The notes under the pieces were generated by a model. The model saw only the letters and a list, made by a program, of their open reading frames with translations, was not told where the DNA came from and did not search any database. Position numbers and translations under genes: made by a program. 64,000 bases of DNA from DAOUKH01 sp964291475 (GTDB taxonomy: Bacteria > Chloroflexota > Dehalococcoidia > SHYB01), in NCBI GenBank assembly GCA_964291475.2, contig OZ220076.1, forward strand, positions 124,001-188,000, written 5' to 3'. Positions 8,268 to 17,012 of this stretch are shown here, one piece after another. The stretch's first letter is position 1, and each line of letters starts with the position of its first letter.

Positions 8268-9463
8268 ACCCCTTCAGGATCATTCGCGAAGCGGTTAGGG
8301 CCATCCGGTCCAACGTGGCCCTTTCGCTTGTCACGACGCTCGGGATCGCCATCGGCGTGGGGGCAATGACCGCCGTGATGGCGGTCGAGGCCGGCTCCGG
8401 CGCCGCGGCGAGGAACGAGGTGGCCCAAGTCGGCAGGAACCTGATCCTGGTGCGGCCCGCCGATGGTGCGCCCGAGGCACTCACGCTGGAGGATGCCTGG
8501 GAACTGACCTCCGGCGCCGCGCCCGCCGTCGCCCGTGCCGCGCCGGAAGTGAGCGCCCTCGCGCAGGCTCGCGTCCAAGATCGGCGCGCCGGCGTCACGG
8601 TGATCGGGGCGACGGCCGCCCTCGCGCCCGTTCGCAACTTCCATGTGGCCGAAGGCCGCTTTCTCACCTCCGAGGACGTCGCGACCGAGGCTCTCGTCGC
8701 GGTGCTTGGTAGCCGGGTAAGCTTCGAGCTCTTCGGCGGAGTTTCTCCTGTGGGGAGCACCGTCCTCCTGAACGAGCGCCCTTATCTCATCGTGGGACTA
8801 CTACGCGAGGTCGGAGCTGGCGTCGGCGTGCAAGATGACGTCATCGTCTGTCCGATTACGACCGTCTACGCACACCTGGCGAACTCGCCCGGCGTCGGCA
8901 GCGTGGCGCTCATCAGCGTCCAGGCCATATCGAGCGACCGGCTCGACGAGGCCGAAGATCAAGTACGAAGCACGCTTCGGCGCACCCACAACCTCACCGG
9001 TGCCGACGACTTCACTCTCACCAGCGAGCGGGACATCATCGGCGCCGAGACCGAGATCAGCGGCTTGGTTACCGTCTTTCTGGCCAGCATCGCGGGAATC
9101 GCGCTGTTCGCGGGGGGTGTCGGCGTGATGAATTTCATGCACACCGCAGTCCGCGAACGGCGCCGCGAGATCGGGGTGCGCCGGGTGGTGGGCGCAAAGC
9201 CCCGCGACATCCTCTACCAATTCCTCGCCCAAGCGCTCATCGTCGCCGCCTTCGGGGGTGCGCTGGGGATCGGCCTTGGAGTTGCCGCCGCCGCGATCCT
9301 CGAGAATCTGCGTATCGGCGGCGAGGAGATCCATGCGCTGGTCTCCACGGGCGCGATAACGTCCCCGCTGCTTACCGCCTTGGCCGTGGGGTTCCTCTTC
9401 GGAGTCTATCCCGCCATCCGCGCCGCCCGCATCGACCCCATCGAAGCGCTGCGCGAGGAGTAG
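8264..9463 (+). CDS. MacB-type ABC permease (MacB_PCD + FtsX)
   Basis: A 399-residue permease with one N-terminal membrane helix (about residues 20-42), a large periplasmic MacB-like domain, then three C-terminal helices of an FtsX domain (from about residue 265; contains REIGVRRVVGAKPRDI, the conserved cytoplasmic coupling motif). The GTG start at 8264 overlaps the ATPase stop by 4 nt. MacB-type systems are mechanotransmission machines that move substrates from the periplasmic side rather than across the inner membrane. With two long adaptors, this set could span an unusually thick cell envelope. Substrate unknown; lipoprotein, peptide or lipid export are options. Confidence 0.9.
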   Translation: MNPFRIIREAVRAIRSNVALSLVTTLGIAIGVGAMTAVMAVEAGSGAAARNEVAQVGRNLILVRPADGAPEALTLEDAWELTSGAAPAVARAAPEVSALAQARVQDRRAGVTVIGATAALAPVRNFHVAEGRFLTSEDVATEALVAVLGSRVSFELFGGVSPVGSTVLLNERPYLIVGLLREVGAGVGVQDDVIVCPITTVYAHLANSPGVGSVALISVQAISSDRLDEAEDQVRSTLRRTHNLTGADDFTLTSERDIIGAETEISGLVTVFLASIAGIALFAGGVGVMNFMHTAVRERRREIGVRRVVGAKPRDILYQFLAQALIVAAFGGALGIGLGVAAAAILENLRIGGEEIHALVSTGAITSPLLTALAVGFLFGVYPAIRAARIDPIEALREE

Positions 9464-9528
9464 GTCGAGGCGCCATCATCTTTCCAAGTCTGTTCTCAGC
9501 ATGGTGGGAAAACCTGGCACTGAACGCC

Positions 9529-10446
9529 GTGGTTCTGCTGGTGGCCGTGGCGCTGGACCGTCTCCTGCCGGAGCCCCCTGCCAGGATCCACCCCGTGGTC
9601 TGGACTGGGCGAGTGATCGGCGCTCTGGGCCGCACCGCGCCACAACGGCCCGCAGCAGCCTTCCTCTTCGGCTGCGGAATTGTCGTCGTGGTCGTCGGCG
9701 GATCCGGAGCCCTTGCCTGGCTCGCAATGACGGCCCTTGCGTCCCTCGGCCCTATAGCCTACGCCGTGGGCGGAGGGCTGCTGCTCCGCACCGCCTTCGC
9801 GGTCAGGGGACTTTCGTCGTCCGCGCACCAGACGCGGCGAGCCCTCGACGAGGGGCGGTTGGATACCGCGAGGATGAGCCTGCGCAATCTGGTCAGCCGC
9901 GATTCTGGGTCCCTAACTCCACCCCTGGTCGCCAGCGCAGCCGTAGAATCCGTGGCGGAGAACACAACGGACAGCTACGTTGGGCCGTGGCTGGCTTTCG
10001 CTGTGCTTGGCGTACCCGGCGCGATAGCCTATCGGGCGGTGGATACGCTGGACAGCATGATTGGGTACCGCGGTGACTACGAATACCTTGGGAAGGCTGC
10101 CGCTCGCTTGGATGATCTCGTGAACTTGGTCCCGGCCCGACTGAGCGCCTTGCTCCTCTTGCTGAGCGGCGCGCTGTCCCGGCTGCCGGTGCGCCGTGGC
10201 TGGCACACCATGCTGCTAGACGGCAGACGCACTACCAGCCCCAACGCCGGACTTACCATGAGCGCGATGGCGGGGGTCTTGGGAACACGCCTGGAGAAGC
10301 CGTCCCACTACTGTCTGGGCGAAGGGCTGCGTGAGCCGCAGGCAAGCGACATCGGACGGGCGGTGCTCGTCGCGGAGCGTACCGCCATGCTCGCGTTGGC
10401 CGTGGCACTGGGGCTCATGGCGGCGCGGCACGCGATCGCGGGTTGA
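9529..10446 (+). CDS. cbiB: Adenosylcobinamide-phosphate synthase
   Basis: A 305-residue integral membrane enzyme joining the aminopropanol arm to adenosylcobyric acid. It shows the family N-terminus ALDRLLPEPPARIHPVVWTG, the motif AVESVAENTTDSYVGP, then GAIAYRAVDTLDSMIGYR and a late PNAGLTMSAMAG. The GTG at 9529 is the first usable start, but the same frame is open upstream with family-like residues (WWENLALNAV), so the true start may be a rarer codon a few residues earlier. First gene of the plus-strand cobalamin arm; the decarboxylase follows after 10 nt. Confidence 0.92.
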   Translation: MVLLVAVALDRLLPEPPARIHPVVWTGRVIGALGRTAPQRPAAAFLFGCGIVVVVVGGSGALAWLAMTALASLGPIAYAVGGGLLLRTAFAVRGLSSSAHQTRRALDEGRLDTARMSLRNLVSRDSGSLTPPLVASAAVESVAENTTDSYVGPWLAFAVLGVPGAIAYRAVDTLDSMIGYRGDYEYLGKAAARLDDLVNLVPARLSALLLLLSGALSRLPVRRGWHTMLLDGRRTTSPNAGLTMSAMAGVLGTRLEKPSHYCLGEGLREPQASDIGRAVLVAERTAMLALAVALGLMAARHAIAG

Positions 10447-10456
10447 CGGAAGGCCG

Positions 10457-11524
10457 ATGGACCACGCGCTCACTGCACACGGCGGGTTGGATGCGGCGGA
10501 GCTGCGCTCCTTGGGCCTTCGGCCTGAGCAAGTGCTCGATTTCAGTGCCAATATCAACCCCCTGGGAACGTCGGCCCGGGTGAGACAAGCCGCGGCCGAG
10601 GCGGATATCTCCGCCTACCCGGACCGCCACAGCCTGCTGCTGCGCGAGGCCCTGGCAACCCGCCTCGGCGTTGGACTAGACCGGTTGCTTGTCGGGAACG
10701 GCGCCGCGGAGCTTATCCACCTCCTGGCACGTGCCAGCATTCGCCCCGGCGACCGCTGTCTGATATTCGGCCCAACGTTTGGAGAGTACCAAGCCACAGC
10801 GGAGGTAGCGGGCGCGGAACTGCATTACACCCAGGCCGACGCGGCACGGGGCTTCAGCTGGGACCTCGATGCGGGTGTCCGAACAATCAAGCGCTTGCGG
10901 CCCAGGCTGGTTTTCCTCTGCAACCCGAACAATCCGACTGGCGTCTACCTGGCTCCGAACGACGTGCTGCGCATCCGCGACACCATCGGCGAGGACGGGC
11001 TGCTCGCGGTGGACGATGCCTTCGCTCCGCTCGCCGACTGTCCATGGGACTCGGCTTCTCTTCTCGAAGGCGGCAACGTCGCTCTTCTCCGTTCCATGAC
11101 CAAGGTTCATGCTCTCGCGGGGGCCAGACTCGGCTATCTGGTTGCCGAGCCGAAGGTTATCTCAGCGGCACGCCGTCTCCAGCCCACATGGAGTGTCAAC
11201 GCCGTGGCGCAGGCCGCCGGCATCGCCGCCTTGGACGATGCCGACCACGTAGCCGCCGCGAGGAAGGTCATCTCAACGGCCAAAGCCTATCTCTACCGAG
11301 AGCTAGAGGCGATGGGGATTCCCGCCGTACCCTCGGCCGCCAACTTTGTCCTGGTCCGCGTGGGTGACGCTCGGAAGGTGCGGGGCGGCCTCTTGCGTCT
11401 CCACATCGCGGTCCGGGACTGCGCCTCCTTCGGTCTGCCTGAATACATCCGTGTCGCAGCCCGCCGGCCCGAGGAGTGCGCCCGGCTCGTCGCGGCACTC
11501 CAGAAAGTCCTAGCCCGTGGGTAG
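10457..11524 (+). CDS. cobD: L-threonine-O-3-phosphate decarboxylase (PLP, HisC-like)
   Basis: A 355-residue class I/II aminotransferase-fold enzyme that decarboxylates threonine phosphate to aminopropanol phosphate for the nucleotide-loop linker. Evidence: N-terminal HGG and FSANINPLG, PLP phosphate and ring contacts (FLCNPNNPTG, VDDAF), and the Schiff-base lysine in SMTKVHALAGARLGY. ATG 10457 is 10 nt after cbiB and gives the usual family length; the frame extends upstream only into cbiB. It overlaps cobQ by 8 nt. Histidinol-phosphate aminotransferase is the main alternative, but the cobalamin context decides. Confidence 0.88.
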   Translation: MDHALTAHGGLDAAELRSLGLRPEQVLDFSANINPLGTSARVRQAAAEADISAYPDRHSLLLREALATRLGVGLDRLLVGNGAAELIHLLARASIRPGDRCLIFGPTFGEYQATAEVAGAELHYTQADAARGFSWDLDAGVRTIKRLRPRLVFLCNPNNPTGVYLAPNDVLRIRDTIGEDGLLAVDDAFAPLADCPWDSASLLEGGNVALLRSMTKVHALAGARLGYLVAEPKVISAARRLQPTWSVNAVAQAAGIAALDDADHVAAARKVISTAKAYLYRELEAMGIPAVPSAANFVLVRVGDARKVRGGLLRLHIAVRDCASFGLPEYIRVAARRPEECARLVAALQKVLARG

Positions 11525-13037
11525 TCTCGGCAGAGTCATCATGGTGCAGGGAACCTCGTCTCACGCGGGCAAGTCCATCCTGGCTACCGCCCTTTGCCGC
11601 ATCTTCGCCCAGGACGGTGTCCAAGTTGCGCCGTTCAAGGCGCAGAACATGTCCCTGAACTCGTACGCGACGCTCGGAGGCGGCGAGATCGGCCGCTCTC
11701 AAGCCGTGCAAGCTGCCGCCGCGATGGTGGAGCCAACGGTGGAGATGAACCCTGTCCTGCTCAAGCCAGAGGGCGAGAGACGGTCCCAGGTCGTCGTTCT
11801 GGGAAGACCCCAAGCCGTTGCCTCGGCCCGCGAATACCACGAGCTCAAGCCATCGATTTGGGGGACGGTAACCGCGTCGCTCGACCGCTTGCGGGCGGAG
11901 TACGACATGGTCGTGATGGAGGGCGCCGGCAGCCCCGCGGAAATCAACCTCAAGGAGCACGACATCGTCAACATGCGGGTAGCCCGCCATGCCAACGCGC
12001 CTGTTCTGCTTGTCGGCGATATCGACCGGGGCGGCGTTTTCGCCCAGCTCGTCGGCACCATGATGCTCTTGGATCCCGAAGAGAAAGAACTCGTGAAGGG
12101 CCTCGTCATCAACAAGTTCCGCGGCGACCCATCCCTGCTCACGCCGGGCCTCGGACTCCTTGAAGGCCACACCGGCATACCGGTCGCGGGCGTCATACCC
12201 TACTTCTTCGACATTCACGTTCCCGAAGAGGACTCCCTGGGCCTGATCCCCGACAGGGACGGCGGCGGCTCGGCGGTGGACGTCGCGATTGTGCGGCTGC
12301 CCCACATCGCCAACTTCGACGACTTCGATCCGCTTCGTCATGAGCCCGGCGTCCGAGTACGCTACGTCCAGGGCAGCGAGGACTTCGGGAGCCCAGACCT
12401 CATCATTATCCCCGGCAGCAAGACGACCGTCGCGGACCTCGATTGGCTGCGGAACCAAGGCCTTGGCGAGCGCATTTTGGCAGCGCGGCGCGACGGGACC
12501 CCGGTCATAGGCATTTGCGCGGGCTATCAGATGCTGGGCACGGAACTTCTCGATCCGGACGGCGTGGAGTCGCCCCGGCCGAGCACGCCCGGCCTCGGGC
12601 TCCTCCAAGCGTCGACCACGTTCCTGAAGGAGAAGGCCACCCACCAAGTGACCGGGTATGTCGCCGAGGGGCGGGGCCTCTTGGGCGACTGCCAAGGAGC
12701 GGAGCTGATCGCCTACGAGATCCACATGGGCGTCACTTCCCACCAGGGTCTGCCCCAGCCCTTCACCATGAATGCACGGTCGGCCAGCCCCGCAGACTCC
12801 ATGGACGGCGCCTTGGACGACGAGGGCCTGACCCTTGGCACCTACCTGCACGGACTCTTCCACAACCGCGCGGTGCGGCGCGCGGTGTTGGAGTACGCCG
12901 GGAAGCGAAGGGGGGTAACCCTCCCAACCCCGGGCGACGAAATCGAGCCAAGCGCCGAGTACGACAAATTGGCGGCGCTAGTGCGGCAACACCTTGACAT
13001 GGATATGGTCTACCGCGCGGCAGGATTGAAGTCGTGA
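11517..13037 (+). CDS. cobQ: Cobyric acid synthase
   Basis: A 506-residue glutamine-dependent amidotransferase that amidates the b, d, e and g carboxylates of adenosylcobyrinic a,c-diamide. The N-terminal ATP-binding domain carries GTSSHAGKSILATALCR, FKAQNMSLNSY and MEGAGSPAEINL; the C-terminal class I glutaminase domain carries the nucleophile Cys in GICAGYQMLG and a late YLHGLFHN with the catalytic His. The GTG start at 11517 overlaps the upstream stop by 8 nt; ATG 11541 is possible. The TGA stop overlaps the GTG of the next gene. Its presence implies that cobyrinic diamide is made or taken up, although no ring-synthesis genes lie in the window. Confidence 0.96.
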   Translation: MGSLGRVIMVQGTSSHAGKSILATALCRIFAQDGVQVAPFKAQNMSLNSYATLGGGEIGRSQAVQAAAAMVEPTVEMNPVLLKPEGERRSQVVVLGRPQAVASAREYHELKPSIWGTVTASLDRLRAEYDMVVMEGAGSPAEINLKEHDIVNMRVARHANAPVLLVGDIDRGGVFAQLVGTMMLLDPEEKELVKGLVINKFRGDPSLLTPGLGLLEGHTGIPVAGVIPYFFDIHVPEEDSLGLIPDRDGGGSAVDVAIVRLPHIANFDDFDPLRHEPGVRVRYVQGSEDFGSPDLIIIPGSKTTVADLDWLRNQGLGERILAARRDGTPVIGICAGYQMLGTELLDPDGVESPRPSTPGLGLLQASTTFLKEKATHQVTGYVAEGRGLLGDCQGAELIAYEIHMGVTSHQGLPQPFTMNARSASPADSMDGALDDEGLTLGTYLHGLFHNRAVRRAVLEYAGKRRGVTLPTPGDEIEPSAEYDKLAALVRQHLDMDMVYRAAGLKS

Positions 13038-14038
13038 CCGGCCGCGGCGATGAGAGCCTCCCCGCCAGCGTACCGGCGCTGGGCATCGCCTCGGCGCCCG
13101 GCACCTGCGGTGAGCTGGCCCAGGGACTGTTGGACGGAACGTCGGTCATGGTGACCTGCCCCATCGACCTCCACACGACAGCGACGGTGGCCCTGTTCGA
13201 AGGATCGGGGCGAGTCCACGGTCCGGCCAATGCACCCAAAGCGCGCCGCGCCGTCGCTCTGACGCTCGCTTCCTTGGGGCGCACCGGTCTGGACGCACGG
13301 CTGAGCCTTGAGGGCCAGATCCCACGGAAGAAGGGGATGGCGAGCAGCACCGCCGATGTTGCAGCGGCCATCGGGGCAGCTGCGGCGGCGCTCGATGTGA
13401 CACTCTCGGTTCGCCGGCAGGCCGACCTCGCCTTGGCCGTCGAGCCGAGCGACGGCGTCATGGTACCCGGGGTCGCGCTCTTCGATCATAGGAACGGGCG
13501 GATCGCACGATCACTTGGCGATCCGCCCGCCATGCGGATTTTGATCTTGGAATTCGCCGACACCGTCGACACCGAGGCCTTCAACGCGGTGGATCGCGAC
13601 GTCGAGCTCCGGCGGCAAGCGGCACGCTTCCAGGAGGCGCTGGCGCTCATCACCGCCGGAGTAGCGTGCGCAGATGCCGAACTGGTTGGCCGCGGAGCGA
13701 CAGAGAGCGCTCTGGCGTATCAGCGGGTGCTCCCCAAGCCCCAGCTTCCTGCCGTGCTCGAGCTCCGGCGCGCCGCCGGGGCCATGGGGATCAACGTTGC
13801 ACACAGCGGCACCGTCATGGGGCTGTTGTTCGCCGAGGACGCCGAGCGCGGGACATGGGCGGCGCGTCATGCTCGGGCACGACTGCCGGGGCTCCTCGCC
13901 ATACATAGCCACCGCGTCATCGGCGGCGGCGTAGTGCGGCGCGGCGAGAGAGCGAGAACGCCCGGTTACCCGGCAGCTGGGCGGTCGCCGGCCTCTCGAC
14001 CCTTCACCCTCAGCGGCAGTCCAGCGGTCATGAAGTAA
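13034..14038 (+). CDS. pduX: GHMP kinase, L-threonine kinase (PduX-like)
   Basis: A 334-residue GHMP-family kinase that would phosphorylate L-threonine, supplying the substrate of the decarboxylase two genes upstream. Motifs: N-terminal SAPGTCGELAQG, phosphate-binding PRKKGMASSTADVAAAI, and C-terminal HSGTVMGLLF. GTG 13034 overlaps the cobQ stop in a GTGA junction. The last 25 codons run antisense into the 3' end of cobU (73-nt convergent overlap) and do not look like a GHMP domain, so the functional protein probably ends earlier and the tail is non-conserved extension. Function is assigned from family and operon context. Confidence 0.85.
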   Translation: MTGRGDESLPASVPALGIASAPGTCGELAQGLLDGTSVMVTCPIDLHTTATVALFEGSGRVHGPANAPKARRAVALTLASLGRTGLDARLSLEGQIPRKKGMASSTADVAAAIGAAAAALDVTLSVRRQADLALAVEPSDGVMVPGVALFDHRNGRIARSLGDPPAMRILILEFADTVDTEAFNAVDRDVELRRQAARFQEALALITAGVACADAELVGRGATESALAYQRVLPKPQLPAVLELRRAAGAMGINVAHSGTVMGLLFAEDAERGTWAARHARARLPGLLAIHSHRVIGGGVVRRGERARTPGYPAAGRSPASRPFTLSGSPAVMK

Positions 14039-14529
14039 ACCTCGTCGGCCACCGCGGCTACGGTCTGGTTCACGCGGCCGAGCTCGTCAGCGTAGCTGCG
14101 GCCGAGTTGGGTCGCCGGCACGACACCGAGGCCAACCTCGTTGCTGACCACGATCCAGGTCGAGTCGGCCTTCCCGTACAACCCGAGCAGCCGCTTCGTC
14201 TCCGACAGGATATCCACGTTCCCCGGTGCTGGACCTTGACCCTGCAGGAGCAGGTTGCTGACCCAAAGGGTTAAGCAGTCAAGCAGCACCGTGTCATAGT
14301 GGTGAATCACGGGAGTCAACGCGCTCACGAGATCGATAGACTCCTCCAGGGTGTCCCAGTCCGCGGGCCGGGCTTCCTGATGCGCTTGGATGCGCGCCGT
14401 CATCTCTTCGTCGCCCGCCTCCGCGGTCGCCACGAACAGGACCCGCTTCCCCTCCGACGCCAGCCGTTGCGCGTAGCTGCTCTTTCCCGCTCGGACTCCC
14501 CCGAGGACCAACGTCAGCCGTTTACCCAT
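13966..14529 (-). CDS. cobU: Adenosylcobinamide kinase/GTP guanylyltransferase
   Basis: A 187-residue bifunctional enzyme that phosphorylates adenosylcobinamide and transfers GMP to it, yielding AdoCbi-GDP for CobS. P-loop LVLGGVRAGKSSYAQ at the N-terminus, VATAEAGDEEM, then HQEARP, and LDCLTLWVSNLL and VSNEVGLGVVP, all diagnostic. ATG 14529 lies inside the 3' end of the phosphatase gene (16-nt overlap). Its 3' end converges on and overlaps the PduX-like gene. Last gene of the riboswitch-controlled minus-strand operon. Confidence 0.95.
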   Translation of the reverse strand: MGKRLTLVLGGVRAGKSSYAQRLASEGKRVLFVATAEAGDEEMTARIQAHQEARPADWDTLEESIDLVSALTPVIHHYDTVLLDCLTLWVSNLLLQGQGPAPGNVDILSETKRLLGLYGKADSTWIVVSNEVGLGVVPATQLGRSYADELGRVNQTVAAVADEVYFMTAGLPLRVKGREAGDRPAAG

Positions 14530-15161
14530 GCGTCACTTCCCTCACTCCGCCCGGGGAGATGGCCGGTGTCATTCCAGACCTCGAGCACGCGGCCGCCGGG
14601 ATGATTGCTGATGATGGAGAGACCGCCACAATCAACCCGGAATCGCCAAAAGTGCTCCTCCGTAAGGTCGAGGAGGCAAACGAGCAGCGCGCGAATTGAG
14701 CCCCCGTGCGCGACCACGAGGACGTCCTCGGCGGGATCGTGGCGTTCCGCGGCGCGGGCGCAGAATCGCCGCACCCGCTCCAGCATCTGCGGCGTGTCTT
14801 CGCCGCCGGGAGCCGCGAACGCGCGCCCCCGCAGCCGCATCCGTGCCGCGAACACGTCCGGGTCTCGCGCCTCGGCCTCGGCGAGCGTCAGCCCCTCCCA
14901 CGCGCCGTAGGAGAACTCCCGCAGGTCCGTCTCCGTCGTGATCGGAAGCTCACAGCCCCCGACGATGGCCTCCGCGCTCGCACGCGCCCGCGACAGGTCG
15001 CTGCTATAGGCCGTGGAGAACGGGTGCCCGGCGAGCCGCTTCCCCACCGACCGCGCCTGCCGCATGCCATCCTCGCTCAGGGGCACGTCGGTATGGCCTT
15101 GGACCCGTCCGTCCCGGTTCCACAACGTTTCGCCGTGCCGCACGAGGTACCAGCTACCCAT
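14514..15161 (-). CDS. cobC: Alpha-ribazole phosphatase / histidine phosphatase
   Basis: A 215-residue histidine-phosphatase-superfamily protein: RHG motif in WYLVRHGETLWNRDGRVQGH near the N-terminus, SDLSRARASAEAI, catalytic Glu region EFSYGAWEGL, and VVAHGGSIRALL for the second His. Its place between cobS and cobU points to alpha-ribazole-5-phosphate dephosphorylation, the step after CobT. A phosphoglycerate-mutase-like enzyme would look similar, so function depends on context. ATG 15161, 11 nt past the cobS stop. Confidence 0.85.
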   Translation of the reverse strand: MGSWYLVRHGETLWNRDGRVQGHTDVPLSEDGMRQARSVGKRLAGHPFSTAYSSDLSRARASAEAIVGGCELPITTETDLREFSYGAWEGLTLAEAEARDPDVFAARMRLRGRAFAAPGGEDTPQMLERVRRFCARAAERHDPAEDVLVVAHGGSIRALLVCLLDLTEEHFWRFRVDCGGLSIISNHPGGRVLEVWNDTGHLPGRSEGSDAWVNG

Positions 15162-15172
15162 TCCCTAGGCTC

Positions 15173-15934
15173 CTACCAAAGCGGCATTTCGAACGGCACG
15201 GCGGACACTTCGAACAGGATAAGACCGAGCAGAAGCACCGACACCTCCGCCACCTCGTTGACGGCGCCGTAGGTGTCGCCCGTCATCCCTCCGAGTAGGC
15301 GCGTGACCCACCAGCCCAGGCCGAGAGCCACCCCGAGGGCCGCGCCCAGGAGCACAAGCCCCCCAAAGCCGAGGAACAGTCCGCCCGCTAGTGCCGCCGT
15401 CGCGAACGCGAGCACCACCTGCCACCGCGCACGCCCCGACTGGAATGACGTGCCGAGCCCTTGCTGCCTAGCGTACGGAAAGGCGGCCATGGCCGATACG
15501 ATTCCCAACCTCGACAGGCACGGGAACACCAGCAGCAGCCCGAGGCGCACGTCGTCTTCGATGCTTGTCAGCAGCGCCCACTTCAGCAGCAACAGGCCCA
15601 CCCCGCCGACCACTGCGAATGCGCCGACGTGGGAGTCCCGGAGGATCTCGAGCCGTTTCGCCGGCGAGTGGCCACCGAGGATCCCATCGCAGGCATCAAG
15701 GAAGCCCTCGGTGTGCATCGCCCGAGTGAGCACCAATAGCGCCACGACCAGGAGCGCGCCGACCACCATGGGCGGCAGGGCCTCCCGCGCCGCGAGGTCC
15801 AGCCCTGCTAGGATGCCTCCCAGTGCAAGGCCGACAAGCGGAAACCAGGACCGGGAAGGCCCCATTTGAGCGCGGCCGCTTGGCGCAAGCGGCAAGATCG
15901 TCAGAAAGCCGATGGCTAGCCGCAGGCTCTTCAT
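15173..15934 (-). CDS. cobS: Cobalamin (5'-phosphate) synthase
   Basis: A 253-residue polytopic membrane enzyme joining AdoCbi-GDP with alpha-ribazole (phosphate). N-terminus LAIGFLTILPLAPSG, followed by the conserved TRAMHTEGFLDACDGILGGHSPAKRLEILRDSHVG region (split here into family motifs EGFLDACDG and RDSHVG), both with the acidic residues that bind Mg-GDP. Six or more hydrophobic segments. ATG 15934 is followed by hydrophobic residues within ten positions, as usual for CobS. 20 nt separate it from cobT. Confidence 0.95.
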   Translation of the reverse strand: MKSLRLAIGFLTILPLAPSGRAQMGPSRSWFPLVGLALGGILAGLDLAAREALPPMVVGALLVVALLVLTRAMHTEGFLDACDGILGGHSPAKRLEILRDSHVGAFAVVGGVGLLLLKWALLTSIEDDVRLGLLLVFPCLSRLGIVSAMAAFPYARQQGLGTSFQSGRARWQVVLAFATAALAGGLFLGFGGLVLLGAALGVALGLGWWVTRLLGGMTGDTYGAVNEVAEVSVLLLGLILFEVSAVPFEMPLW

Positions 15935-15954
15935 GGGTGACGCCCGCCTACCTG

Positions 15955-17010
15955 CTATGGGCTCCGGTCGGAGACCCCAGCCTCCGCGAAGGTTGCCATC
16001 TCCGCCAGACAGGCCGCTGCCGCTTCCACCAAGCCCATCGCCAGCACCGCGCCCGTTCCCTCACCGAGCCTCATGCCGAGGTCCAACAATGGTTGCAGCC
16101 CCAAGTGCGACAACGCCACCCGATGCCCCATCTCCGCCGACAGGTGCGCGGCAATCACATAGTCCTTGACGTCGGCAGAGAGGCTGTGCGCGATGAGCCC
16201 GGCGGCGCCGGAAACGAAGCCGTCGAGCACCACGGGCCGGCGAGCGAGGGCGGCCCCTAGCGCCACCCCCGCCAGCACGCCGATCTCGAACCCGCCGACC
16301 TTGGCCAGCACGTCCAGTCCGTCGCCGGGGTTTGGACTGTTCACCTCAAGCGCGCGAGCGACGACGTCTATCTTGCGCTCCAGTTCCTCGTCGTTTCGAC
16401 CCGTTCCCCGGCCCGTCGTCTCGCGCGGCGGCCGACCAGTCAACGCCGCGGTAATGGCGCTCGACGCCGTCGTATTCCCGATGCCCATGTCGCCGGTGCC
16501 GAGAGTGTCGGCGCCGGCCTCTATCGCCTCCAGTGCGAGCCCAACACCAGCGTCGACGCACGCCGCTGCCTTCTCCCGCGTCATGGCCGGGCCCTGCGTG
16601 ATATCGGCTGTTCCGCGCCCCAGCCCAATGCGCCGCAGGTCGGGGTGGTATGGGAGGGATGAGGCGACGCCGGCGTCGGCGATGACGAGCTCCACGCCCG
16701 CCTTGCGCGCCATGACGTTGATCGCCGCGCCGCCTGCCAGGAAGTTGCGCACCATCTGCGCCGTGACCGCCTGGGGATAGCCCGTGACCCCCTGCGCCAC
16801 GACACCGTGGTCGGCGGCGGCCACGATCACGGTCTTCCCTCGCAATGTTGGGCGTTCTGTCCCGAAGATGGCCGCCAGTTGGATGGACAATTCCTCCAGC
16901 CGGCCAAGACTGCCCGGCGGCTTGGTGAGACGGCTCTGCCGAAGCTCGGCCGCCCGCTTCGCCTCGCGGTCGGACGGCTGGATCCCGGCCAGCACCTCGT
17001 CCAGCATCAT
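15955..17010 (-). CDS. cobT: Nicotinate-nucleotide:dimethylbenzimidazole phosphoribosyltransferase
   Basis: A 351-residue enzyme activating the lower-ligand base to alpha-ribazole phosphate. Family signatures: LTKPPGSLGRLEELSIQLAAI, VAAADHGVVAQGVTGYPQ, GGAAINVMAR, GDMGIGNTT, and GFVSGAAGLIAH near the C-terminus, where the catalytic region lies. ATG 17010 (or the adjacent ATG 17007) gives normal length. The open frame extends about 90 codons further upstream, but that stretch is antisense to nothing conserved and lies inside cobO in another frame. cobO ends 2 nt upstream. No bluB or bza genes for lower-ligand synthesis are seen here. Confidence 0.95.
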   Translation of the reverse strand: MMLDEVLAGIQPSDREAKRAAELRQSRLTKPPGSLGRLEELSIQLAAIFGTERPTLRGKTVIVAAADHGVVAQGVTGYPQAVTAQMVRNFLAGGAAINVMARKAGVELVIADAGVASSLPYHPDLRRIGLGRGTADITQGPAMTREKAAACVDAGVGLALEAIEAGADTLGTGDMGIGNTTASSAITAALTGRPPRETTGRGTGRNDEELERKIDVVARALEVNSPNPGDGLDVLAKVGGFEIGVLAGVALGAALARRPVVLDGFVSGAAGLIAHSLSADVKDYVIAAHLSAEMGHRVALSHLGLQPLLDLGMRLGEGTGAVLAMGLVEAAAACLAEMATFAEAGVSDRSP

Positions 17011-17012
17011 CC

